A stretch of DNA of 64,000 nucleotides, taken from NCBI GenBank assembly GCA_013399875.1, contig VXAZ01001047.1:744001-808000 (forward strand), read 5' to 3'. Below the pieces are notes generated by a model. That model saw only the letters and a list, made by a program, of their open reading frames with translations. It had not been told where the DNA came from and did no database searches. The position numbers were made by a program, and so were the translations under genes. This document shows, one piece after another, positions 40,005-51,385 of the stretch (its first letter is position 1; each line of letters begins with the position of its first letter). Source of the stretch: Gymnorhina tibicen (lineage: Eukaryota > Chordata > Aves > Passeriformes > Artamidae).

Positions 40005-40064
40005 TGGAAAATAAGGAGTCTAAAAGCTCCTTCTCCTTTATCACCTCCAGTGGACTATTTCAGT
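40005..40064 (-). repeat. Right arm of a 60-bp inverted repeat
   Basis: The plus strand reads TGGAAAATAAGGAGTC through GTGGACTATTTCAGT and pairs with 38045-38104 at 59 of 60 positions. The arms are separated by 1,900 bp. Flanking sequence on both sides is unrelated, so the homology stops sharply at the arm ends. Confidence 0.95.
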
Positions 40065-43000
40065 CCCTAAACTACCTATTTATATGCATTTCTTCCCCAG
40101 AATTTCTTCCCTTGATACTGCTTCATACCCATATTTATGTTCCCTTAGCTTAGGGGAACATCCCTTTCAAGTACCCTTTGACCAATATAAAAACTTCTCT
40201 TCCCCTGCTGTTTCTCTTCAGTGTTCTGATTCCCCAGTCTTTTATTCTGTACCAATAATACTGCCAAAATCACATCATAAAAAGCCACTCAAAAACCCTC
40301 TCTGAAAGCAAATGCACTATCTTATCATATTGCTCCACATGTAGCAGCATTATTGCTTTCAAACATCCTCCCAGATCTACAGAGGATATACTGTAATTCT
40401 TTCTGAAAAAAATTCTATTTTCTTTCCAAATTGGCATGAAAAGACCTTCCAGGAGTCTGATAGCAACATCAGACTCAGAGCTTATTCCTGTACTTCTCTC
40501 AGGCTTGCCATACAGTGATAGATAGTCCTTAGTTTGCAGAACTTAAAGAAACAAGTTCAGGGAGATGAGATAGATAAAGAGAGAAATTCAGATCCTATGC
40601 TAATATGGGCCACTAAAAATATATGCATATGACTGTAAAAACAAATTTTCAGTTTTCTGTTTCAAAAAGTTGTAAAAATACCACATTATATGAGAGATTA
40701 AAAGGAGACAGTTTTTATTTCTTTAGCAGGAAAAGCATGTGAACATCTGATGAAGAATAAATTAAAATACTGCTGCAGGACTGAGTTAAAAACTGTAAAA
40801 CCATATATGCTCATAAACATAAGTATGCCAGGATGGAAGGGTTTCCCTAAATAAAGCAATACTTTTTCTCAGTGAGTTATTTCAAGCTTGTTACTAAAAT
40901 ATGCATAAGTAATTAACTGCTTCTCAAAAGACAGGTAGTGTCCAAGATATTTATAAAAATAAGAACCAGAAACCAACATCAACTAATGACATTTCTTAGG
41001 ACAGCACACACAGACAATGTTAGTAGAGAGGAAACAACATATTACCACAATTTCATTATTTCCATCCCCCGCAAGCAGATATGCAAGTAACACACGCTTT
41101 CTTTATTTCCTTTCTCTCTCTCATTTTGCTGGGCCTCAGATTTTTGATTACTGAGATTTATTAAAGGGATACTGGTCATCCAATATGCATATTATGTGCT
41201 TAAGGTATGGTAATAATAAAGGTTCCTTTTACAACAGTCTGGAACTATACACCGATAAAGCTGAGTTAGTGACCTTGGTGTTGTTACTTTTTTTCTCATG
41301 CATTGATTTTTAGCAATAATGAAACTTTTTCTAATGCTTTAAGCGGACTATACTGTGAATTATTATTCTACTTTTAATCATGAAATATCACTTAAAGAAC
41401 CACAGAATGGAAAAAATCAACCAACCAAAAAAACCCCAACAAACCCTGTAGTACAGAATGAATCTAAAATGGTTTAAAGTATTTTCTGCACAAGTAAACC
41501 AGCATAGAATTTTGTGCTGACTACCTTAGAAATTTTTTTTTTTTTGGCAAATAATGGTGTGAAAATAGGGTAAAAGTAGGGGTATCCTAATAATAAATTT
41601 TTATAATCAGAATATATTTTAGAAAAACAATTTTACAAATGGAATAGTTATAACAAATGCTAAACATTGTAGGCTCACACATGTATATTGCACTTATCTT
41701 GTGATCCTCTTTTCATACTCAGGTGATAATTACCTGTCTTTCAGATGATTTTAATGTAGCCCAAAACTTGTTTGTTTTCTTTTCAAGCATGGTATCGTAG
41801 GTCTACAATGTTTATTGTGAAGGAGAACTACAATATCGCTGAGGTATTTATATTACAGATTAGTTAGAAGCTACTTAAATGGAATATTCTCAGATTTTCA
41901 TCTAGGAATAAAAGGGACAAAATTACTCCCAACATGAAGGTATTACTGCTTTCCTTTACACTTGACTTTCAGTTTTATAAAGTCTATTTTCACCTTCAAA
42001 GTTCTTAATAATTCCAGCCTAATACGGTGACAGATCTGCAGATTCCAGCAGTTCCACTGAAGGTCTCAGCATCAGTATACCACCAGCAAAGTTCTCCTGT
42101 CTTTGTTTTCTTGCTCCCATGATTGCAAATCACTCCAATATACAGGGCTGCCTTCAGTAACAAGAACATGTACCTGTTTCTGTTCAAATACTCTTCTTTT
42201 CCTTCATGAGTACAGTGAATAACATGTGTCAAGGCAATCAGATTAACGGCTTTGTTTTAGTTCTCTTCCCTCACCTACCAATCATCTCCCCCATTTCTCT
42301 TTTACATACTGCTGATCAGAATTAAAAAAACAATTTTATTTTGCCACAGGAACCTTTTTAAATTTAGAGTTTATAAAGCATCCCACTCCCATCCTTGAGC
42401 ATGCTAACAACCAATAGCAATATTGTGTTTTTCTTTCAAACAAGTCTGGAAAACCACATTACCTCCTTCTGTATGGATCTAATGGATTACATAATTTGAA
42501 GTAACATTTAACTTAGTGCATCAAGGAAAAATGTAACTACAACTTTGATACACTTTGGGAGAAGAATGAAGCAGCTTTGCAAGTATTTTCACAGTTTGCC
42601 CCCCCCCCAGTATAAATGAAAGCATTGAGGCTCCAGAATAATAGACACTCACAAAACCATGAGATGGGAGCTTTCTTTTCTGAAACAGTACTTCCTAACA
42701 TGTTTTGTGTTAAGGCATTCTCTGACTTCAGTAGCATCCATTTTCTGATCACTAACAAAGCTGTGTCTTTCTTTTCCCCTGCATTACATCTGTGATCTCA
42801 AAATTACGAAGGCCTTGGGTAGTTCCAAATTCTGAACTCTTATAAGTCAGAATGGAAGCAGGTAGCACCCTACCCAAAGACACCCACTGGACTAACTTTA
42901 ATCTCCACAGAATTACTTGGCAAAACACCAGTGAGGGAGATAGCAACTACTCCAACCAAGGTACCTTTAAAAGCCTTGCTTGGAGATTCAATCCATAAAA

Positions 43001-44179
43001 TCTTAAATCTATGTACTTATAACCACAGCAGAGAGATATGAGCCAAGCCACTGGAACCACCATGTTATCAAAGTTTGCAGATTGCTTTTTGGTCTGCAAA
43101 ACAGCTTTTAAAAAAGTGATCAGAAACCAGTGAACCATTCTCTTTGACCTCAGTTATTCAATGCATCACCCTCTTAGAAATGATCCTGAAAAAACACCAT
43201 TGTGCCCCAGCCAGATTTCTTGATAAAATCATACCTGGTGTTCATTCTGCACTTGCATCCATATCCTGTAAGGTCTGAAAGAGCAGAAGTGACAATATAG
43301 GCCTGACAAGTTCTCTGCTTCCTATCGCTAACTCACCTCTACTGACATTATTCCTGTCTTTCTGATCACATCTCTAATGAAGCATACAAAATAATCTGGG
43401 GATTAGCTAGTCTTTTTGACCTAACCTACCTAAATTACTATGTTAAAATAGACTCACTGTCCTACTTCAACTACTGACCCAGACATATATACAGCTTGCT
43501 TTAAGAAATAACTTTCTAATAATTTTTGATCCATACATGGAAAATATCACTTAGTGTACAGTGTGCTATTCAGCGGTTCACCTCAGTACTCCAGGATAGT
43601 GAACTTTTTTCCCAGCTCCAATTAACAACAGAACTATACATTCATAATTCACATTTTGTATACTTTTTTTACACACAATGATTCTTTAAAAAAATAGAGC
43701 ATGGTTCTATGACTCTATGCAATGTGTCTTTTGTCTAAAAGAGCAAAATGTATAAAACTCCACACAGCTTTATTGATCATTAATACTAGAAAATGATGGC
43801 AAACATTAAAGGAATACTGTCTTCAGGATTACAGCAACACAAATGGTTATGGTTTAGTCTATTTCACATTTTATGCAGAGATTCTGATTTATGGAAAATT
43901 ACAGACATTTTCAAAAAACAGCATAGGATCTTCATAAGAACATTTGTCAACCTATCTGAAAATAATTTGTTGAAGGATCCATTTTCAATTAAACCATGTG
44001 CATTGCAATTTCCTCCTTCTTACCTCCCATATATTAGCTACATAATACAGACACCTCAAACTCATATATTTTACAAATATTGCTAGATTTTATTCCTTCT
44101 GGTAAATTTGAGATGCTTTAATTTATCTTACAATTAATGCTTGTTATTCCTGTCACTTTTTATTAGAAACAGACAATCA

Positions 44180-44766
44180 CCAGCTGTATGAAATTTAACA
44201 AGGGCAAGTGCTGGATTCTGCACCTGGGATGGGGCAACCCTGGATGTATGGACAGACTGAAGAATGAGATGCTGGAGAGCAGCACCACAGACAGGGACCT
44301 GGGGGTCCTGGTCAATGGCGACTTGAACACGAGTCAGCAGTGCCCTGGCAGCCAGGAGGGCCAGCCATGTCCTGGGTGCATCAGGCACAGCATTACAGCC
44401 GGGCAAGGGAGGGGATTGTCCCACTCTGCTCTGCACTGGGGCGGCCTCCNCTTGTGAGGGCAAGAGCAGGGGCAGGTACTGAGCTCTTCTCTGCGGAGAG
44501 CAGTAACAGGAGTTGAGGAAATGACACTGAGTCAGGGGAGATTTAGGTGGGATATCAGGAAAAGGTTCTTCACCCAGAGGGTGGCTGGGCACTGGAAAGG
44601 GCTCCCCAGGGAAGTGGTCACAGCACCAAGCCTGAGAGAGTTAAAGAAGCATTTGGACAATGCTCTCAGGTACTGGGTGTGACTCTTGTGATGTCCTGTG
44701 CAGGGCCAGGAGTTGTACTCAATAACCTTCCAACTCAGGATATTCTACAATTCTATGATTCCATAA
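44180..44766 (+). mobile_element. CR1 retrotransposon 3' fragment with decayed reverse-transcriptase end
   Basis: The plus strand opens with the C-terminal region of CR1 ORF2: MKFNKGKCWILHLGWGNP, then TTDRDLGVLVNGDLNTSQQC and CIRHSITAG. It is partly deleted around an ambiguous base at 44450. It then continues into the usual 3' region, with GGGATATCAGGAAAAGGTTC, TTCACCCAGAGGGTGGCTGG, CTCCCCAGGGAAGTGGTCAC and the end ATTCTACAATTCTATGATTC. This order is characteristic of CR1 subfamilies abundant in passerines. It is 5' truncated and its coding part lacks the RT catalytic core, so it is dead. It is antisense to CDKAL1. The open frames here, including the 152-codon frame on the minus strand, are consequences of this repeat. 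Confidence 0.9.
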
Positions 44767-45319
44767 ATTATGCAAGATTTATTCTGAAGACTTTCATAAA
44801 GCAATTCTTAATTTCAGAAAAGGCTTTCAGCATTTGTTCATTTTGAGGGTCCATAAATTTGGTATAGTTTGTAAAATGCTCTATCTCACTTCTGACAGAT
44901 TTTTATATCTGAAATTAATGTAGAAATTTCACAGTCTATATGAGGTGGGTATTTCCTAAGGATGCCACTATAACTGATTAGGAAGACTGCTTAGGTCAAA
45001 AACAATTTGTAGAACAAAATATCTAGCTGAATCTTGGCCTGGGGTATCAGCCATATTTCAAACTAGATTGACACTAAATCAGAAATAAAGTGATTGGTCA
45101 GAAGGGATAGACTGTTTTTAAATATGTATAGTTATTGCAGCCAGTTACACAATAATATAAACCAGAATGAGCTGCAAACTACATCTTAGTAATGAAATGT
45201 AGTTTTAAAATATCTATATATCTCTATCTATAGATACATTAAGCCCAGAACACACATAAGCCCAGGAGAGACCTGTCTGCAGGGCACTCTTTTCCCTTCC
45301 ATGATCTGGTGAGGTATCT

Positions 45320-45802
45320 GTGTGCCACACACAAGCAGCCTTGAAAGCACCAGGTTTTCCAGCCTTCCAAGAAGAACAGAGAAAAGTGCTGGAGAGGGCA
45401 CAGTGTGCTACAAACTGGCAGGAGCAGTGCTCAAGTGCTCACTTTGTGAGAGAGACCACATATGTACCCATAACACACGAATTCACTAGACACACAAAAA
45501 CTGCTCTCACTGTTTTATCTTCATCTATTATTCAGCCCTCCACTCTACTTCAGGTCTTCAGGAATTCCAAGATTTTTAGCCCAACAACCAGAGGTGCAGC
45601 AATGAAAACAGTGGAAGATACAAGTTCCAAAGCACTCACTGACCTGATCAACTGTGATGGCTTTGAGGGAGTGTACTTGGATTATCAAAGACCGATCAAG
45701 TTCAAGAACCCACCTCAGGGTATTTCAGTGTCCTTTGCTTCCAAAGCACTTTGTATGGGCCATCACAAGGTTACATTATTTGCAAATGATGGAGAAGCTT
45801 AG
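45320..45802 (+). other. Unrecognised 160-codon open frame, probably non-coding
   Basis: This is the longest open frame from ATG in the window (160 codons). I do not recognise the product. It has no signal peptide or transmembrane segment. Near the C-terminus it reads HHKVTLFANDGEA, which faintly recalls the LFADD motif of reverse transcriptases, but the surrounding RT motifs are absent. The region is slightly GC-richer than its surroundings, which makes a chance frame more likely. It could be the remnant of an old element or simply chance; I would not annotate it as a gene. Confidence 0.15.
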
Positions 45803-48800
45803 TTGGCTCCGTGGTACAAATTAATTTGCTATCTTTGTTAAGTCCCAAACTATTACACCTAAATCACATTCTCATTTGAACAAGTCCAGAATTTTGAAAA
45901 TTTTCTGTTCTGATGCCTATATCCAGTTTCAGGGAATAAGTTATTATTACTTACTATAGCTGCTGGCACTGTTTTTAGCTCTGAGCACTCTGGTTTATAA
46001 AGTGAATTAAAATTTCACATTAAAAAATAGATTTCAGTTTTACATAAGTTACCTAACTGTAATTCAAGCAAAATGTACAAAAACTACAAAAAGGCAGAGT
46101 TAAGACTTCTTCCATTGTTCTTCCACTTCATTATGAGCAAATGAACAGGACAGAAGAATAAAGAGTAGGCTGGAGATAAAACTCTTTTCTCCCTTAAAAT
46201 CAAAGGCTATTCTGCCTTATCTCTGAGAGTATCTTCCCTTCCTTCTATTCAGCACAGGAGTATGTGGTGTTCAAAAGTCCTGATGCTGTTTCAGCTTCCT
46301 TGCAACTAAAAATCTAACAATTCCATCAGGGTTTTCAGACAGACTCACAGGGGAAGGAGAATGGGTAATGAATGCTCATGGCCACTACAAATCTTGGAGG
46401 ACTACATTTTCCCAAAGTATTTTTTTTATACAACATATGTTCTGCACATGGCTGCAAGCATCAGTCCACAAAGTTACTTTAAGTTAACAGCAGTTTCATC
46501 ATCCTTGCAAATTCTGTAACTATTTCTGGCCTGATAATGAAGTTTAGAAAGAACTCTACCTCTTCCTCCATATGTATGTTCTCCTTATTTTATTGTCCAG
46601 TTCTTTTTCTTAACATGGCCTAGACTGAAACCCATAGTTGTACTTTACTTTAAGATGCTCAAATTTTCAACTTGGATTTGCATAAAGTTTATGAGGAAGC
46701 TGCTGGTAGTTTTCATTCCAACCAGTTTCTGCTGTAAAAAAAAAAACAAACCAAAATTCAAAAAAGTAGAACACCAACTAAGTTGGTTTCCTAAGTGTAT
46801 TTCCGATCTAGCTTCGAATTTTGACTTGTTTTCTCAAGCAAAACAGTTGTGCTCCTTGAAAGCACAAGACTTCTATTCTGCACCCGTGTAAGATTTAAGA
46901 GCCACAGCTCCAGGCTACAGTAAAAATACTTTCGTCCTTTCTCAGGGATCTGACTCTGCACTGTCCAGCTGTTACTGTGCAATTTAACTCATTCCCCAGA
47001 TCCAGCTATGAACTGAATTTTCAGCAGCTCCATAGGCAGATCATTTATTTATGACTAGGTTCAACCTATTTTAAAACCTACCAGCTCAACTGTCTCCCAC
47101 AACAACAAAAACAGATTTTCATTTCAGCGCCTGGTCAAATAACTTAAAGTGGTTTGAACTTGAGTTGATTCTAGGTCTAAAATAAAATGATCTTTAAACA
47201 TTTGTAAAATTCTGTTTAGTAGTTCTGTCTAACCACAAAACCCCTATTCACAGGTAATTACATTCCTTTGAATTCATTGCAAAAACCCGCAGTTCTGGCT
47301 ACACACTGAATGGTGAGCACTGGGGTAGATTTAAAGATATAGCATAGAAGTAGTCAAATGTTTTGGCCATCTTTAAAACAGAGGAAAGGAAGAACCAGGC
47401 TTTCATAGGTCAACCAGTTTATATAGTTCCTGAAAAAAAACAGGGAGGAAAACATGCTAAACTATTTCTAAGCATCTAGAAGGTAACAAAAAGAACTGAC
47501 ATTGATATGGCACTAACCAACAGACATACCAACCAAAATAAAACCCATCAAAAAATAACTGGGTTTGTAGACGAGAGAATTCATAGCTATCTTGATGGTT
47601 TGTAGGGCTTTACGTTGTTCTCATAAAAATCATAAGGAAACAGGGTGTAAATAAAACTACTAAAAAGCACCTTGCTGGAAAATGTTAACTTGGAATACTA
47701 CAATAGTTCAGTGAAAAATATTAAGAATTATATATTGGTTTTTTTCTTCATGGTCTACCTTCCCCTCCGGCATTCACATTTTTAACTCCCTGGTCCCAAA
47801 AGTCATGAAAGTCTTCACTCAAGTCTTTATTCTGGCAGAATAGCAAACTATTCTACACTAATAAAAGTGTATTGCTGAAAAACAAATTGTAGTAGACATA
47901 CAGCAGTCAAACTCAGACATTAATCAGTCTTGACTTCTCTTACACATGAAGAACATTCTGCATGTCACACCATGCATTACTGCATGTCCTGGGGAAGGGA
48001 GATGTGTGTCAGGGGCCAAGAAGCAGTTATTACAGCTGCATCCAATTCCTGGGGCATGTAATGCCATTTAGTCACAGCACTTAACAGGGGAGCTCATAGG
48101 CAGTGATGGTGGACTGGAGTAACAGTACTGCTGAATAAGTGGCATTGTTCCTTTTCTACTTACTTTTCTTGCCTTTTCTCCCACCTTATTATCCCCAAAG
48201 CATTCCTATTTAATTTTAGAAGAATATCCCTACATAATCCTGTTGCATGATCTTTGGATTGGCCACCATTAACCTGATGTAAGAAGTATTACTGATTCTG
48301 CTGTCTGTGAGGATCAGAAATGAGATGGTACCTTCCTTTCTGGGCATTTAAATCACATTAACTAATCAATTCCACCCAAAGCTGCATTCCCTCAACCTTC
48401 AAGTGCTTAACAGTGACATTGGTTCTGTCATGTATCACAGAGTACATGAAACCTTATCAAGTTTTTTCTAAATCCATATCAGAGAGCAGATGAATTCTTT
48501 CCTTGCTTTAGCTCCGACCCTGGCCTCCCCAGGCACATTGTGCCACATCACTACCCACTAAAGTCTGAAGCATGTGCTCAAAGGCAAGAGTGGTCCTCAA
48601 CCGTCATCTTTCTTCACTGTCTGCTCAACAGGGAGCTTACCAGCCTTTTCTTTGGTGGGACACCTACAAGGTCCACCTGTGCTTCTTTCCTTTAGAGCCC
48701 TGAATACAGCAAAAGATGTCCCTGGCACAAGCAATGCTATTCCATTTGCTGTCCAGCTGTCTGAAGTTAAAAAATGCTGAAGCAGAGGACAGCTAATATT

Positions 48801-48941
48801 GCCTGATACAGGACTGGTTATTTTTCAGTCAGGGTGGGACAGTTTGGCAACATTTAGATAATTACATATTTTGAATAGGTAAGAGCACATGAGCTTCCAT
48901 TCAGCTGCTTGTGTGCAGAAATTCAGAACTACAAAACCTAT

Positions 48942-49010
48942 ATCCATCCATCCATCCATCCATCCATCCATCCATCCATCCATCCATCCATCCATCCATC
49001 CATCCATCCA
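48942..49010 (+). repeat. (ATCC)n microsatellite, about 17 units
   Basis: An uninterrupted run of the tetranucleotide ATCC, 69 bp long. Both strands are open through it, which gives false frames of repeating Met-Asp-Gly-Trp on the minus strand and Ile-His-Pro-Ser on the plus strand. It is probably length-polymorphic. Confidence 0.98.
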
Positions 49011-49352
49011 GCAAAGGAGGAATTAAACATCACACTGTATCTATTGTCACTCAAGAATGCCTATTTCTACTGCCTTGCAGAATTCTAATCAAAGAGAGAT
49101 ATGGTGGATCTGCAGCTACTCAGTTATGAAAGGGTGTCATGAAACTTCTTGGAGACCTCCTAGAGGGAAGTAAAAGTAAAGCAGTCTAAGAAAAATAAGT
49201 AGCCATTATAGACTAAAGGCCACAAAATTTCTGCTCCCACAGAGATGATCAAATACAACTTGTTTGGCAGACAGCACTGAGGTGTATATTGCATTATATA
49301 TGTCCTTATGGAAAAAATCTCTTAGTGCATTATGTACTGCTCCTACAATTGG

Positions 49353-49476
49353 TAAATATGGGAACAGATCTAAGTGATGGTTTGATTAAATGGAGGGGGA
49401 TACAAGATCTGATCTAAATATGGGAACAGATCTAAGTGATGGTTTGATTAAATGGAGGGGGATACAAGATCTGATC
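49353..49476 (+). repeat. Perfect tandem duplication, 2 x 62 bp
   Basis: The unit at 49353-49414, beginning TAAATATGGGAACAGATC and ending ACAAGATCTGATC, is repeated without a single difference at 49415-49476. Flanking sequence is single-copy. Complete identity implies a very recent duplication, a minisatellite allele or an assembly artefact. Confidence 0.97.
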
Positions 49477-49539
49477 ACTGATATTTTTTTCTCCTAGTAA
49501 TGATGAGTGTGCTAACAGTGTGTTAGATTTCTAACTCTT

Positions 49540-49858
49540 CAGGGTGACCGAGCAGCTGCAGCAGATGCCTCTGGCCAGGTCTGTATACTCAGCATGATGC
49601 CACATGGTATGGAATATCCCTTTGGCCAGCTTGGGGCAACTGTCCCAGCTGTGCAGCCTCCCAGCTTCTCGTGCCCCTCCAGCCTTCTGGCCGGCAGGGC
49701 ATGAGAAGCTGAGAAGTCCTTGACTTGGTATAAACACTGCTTAGCAACAACTGCAAATACCATGTAGTGATATCAACATGATTCTCATATTAAATCCAAA
49801 ACACACCATACCAGCTACTAGGAAGAAAATTAACTCTATTCCAGCCAAAACTAGGACA
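49540..49858 (-). mobile_element. Avian endogenous-retrovirus LTR fragment (5' part of LTR)
   Basis: On the minus strand the LTR starts TGTCCTAGTTTTGGCTGG at 49858. It runs through ATAGAGTTAATTTTCTTCC, GTTTTGGATTTAATATGAG, GTTGTTGCTAAGCAGTGTTT, AAGGACTTCTCAGCTTCTC, GGCCAAAGGGATATTCCATA and CCATGTGGCATCATGCTGAG, and ends near the TATA-like GTATACAG and a degraded following region. This order matches a widespread avian ERV LTR family as I remember it. The downstream part of the LTR and all internal retroviral sequence are absent. It has the same orientation as CDKAL1. No viral coding sequence is present. The two overlapping minus-strand open frames here are LTR artefacts. Confidence 0.85.
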
Positions 49859-51283
49859 GTTATGATGTTTGTAAATTGGTTATTCACCTCCGTATAGTAG
49901 GCATAATGCTTAATACAACTAATACAGGGAGAAAAAAATAATGAGACACTTCAGAGGAATTAAAGGAAATGTTGAATAGTTGACTGACAAAATTTTCTAG
50001 CTAGAAGCAACGTAATTATCTGATGATATAAAGAGAGAAGGAGAGAGAAAGTGAATATATAGTCTTTCATCTAGATACCACTAAAATATGTAATTGAAAC
50101 GAAATTTCTTACACTGTTGAAAATATATACAGAAAGATTAAAATCCACACTGCAGTTGATAGCAGTGTAAACATGAAGCTGCAGTCAAATTACTGCTCTC
50201 AAAACAGCTGCTATCTACTATTCTCAGTTAGAGATGAACCTAATTGTACCTTGTTATGATCTTTATTTTCAAAATGGCTATTTCCTCATGTAATTTCCAA
50301 GTGACAGAAGTCAAGTGAGATGATAATCTCCCCTAATGTTTCAGAAATTGTAATGGACCAAATCACAAGGACAGAGAAAAAAATCTTGCAAGTCCCCACA
50401 TGAGTAATAGCTGCCTTGAAAAAACAAAGACCAGAGAAATTGAAATTATCAAAACCATAAGGTTTTACACACTCTTAATTTCAGAGAGAGTAACTTTCAC
50501 ACTTAGAATTATTCTGATCCTTTGCAATGCAGCTAAATATGAGTTCCCTACCAGACACATCTAAACCATGTTCTCTTACATTGCTTATTATTAGTTTAAC
50601 TAGAATCTGTAATCTGAGTTATGCAATTATCAGCACTATCACTTTTACAAGTAAACACAGTAAGGAAACGGAGAAATTCAGATACATAATAACAATAACA
50701 GCAGCAATAACAATACACAGAGTAGCATTCATCATTAACACACTTCAGAGTGAGAATTTTCTATGCACTGGACATAAGCAGCATCTACGCTCATCTCTGA
50801 AACAGTGTATTTAGCAAAAGGCACGTAAAATGGGGGCAAACGTAAGAAAAAAATATTTGGGTAGCATTTAAGTTCTGGGCAACATCTTGGCTCATTTTCC
50901 ATGCACATGACTCAGCATTACTGTAATTGCTTATTTAAAAAAAAAAACCTATGCCTAGGTTTGTTTTAACTGTTCTCTAAACTGCAGAGAATATTTATGG
51001 TAAGCATAATCTAACTGATGGTCATGAAATGATGAGGCCATTTAGACAGATGTGTGATGCTCCACGGACATTTTTTCTCCAGCCTTAGCTGTCTTTTCTG
51101 AATTTATGGTGGCAGAACTGTCCATCTGCATTAGTGTCATCTGCCTTTTTAGCAAAATATTGGTGCCTGTAAGGCTTTCAGTGATAAATTATCTATGTGA
51201 AGGGATGATGCCATGTTGACCTACTGATTGTTTTTTCTATTAAGATAAGCTCAAATGAGGATTTTCTCCAAAACGGCAATTTT

Positions 51284-51385
51284 ATTAAAGACCATTATCA
51301 AAACAATCCACTAAAAATATGGAAGTGCTAAATATTATTATGCTTCATGCTCTACCGACTGTCTCTAGAAGTGGTAAGGTCTTCC
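51284..51385 (+). repeat. Dispersed direct repeat, copy A (102 bp)
   Basis: This segment is 96/102 identical, without gaps, to 53784-53885. Its core reads ATCCACTAAAAATATGGAAG followed by GTGCTAAATATTATTATGC and GTCTCTAGAAGTGGTAAGG. I do not recognise it as CR1, LTR or SINE. The flanks differ from those of copy B. Confidence 0.95.

Noticed and set aside
41398..41440. Possible reversed CR1 end (GAACCACAGAATGG)
   Set aside because: The 14-bp word is not followed by the expected CR1 3' region; too short to support.
44134..44592. 152-codon open frame on the minus strand
   Set aside because: It lies wholly on the antisense of a CR1 fragment and spans the ambiguous base; it is a repeat by-product.
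45690..45802. Reverse-transcriptase remnant suggested by LFANDG
   Set aside because: The other conserved RT motifs are absent and the acidic pair is not intact; single-motif similarity is insufficient.
48825..49129. Repetitive-protein or CRISPR-like array at 48.9 kb
   Set aside because: It is a plain (ATCC)n microsatellite without spacers.
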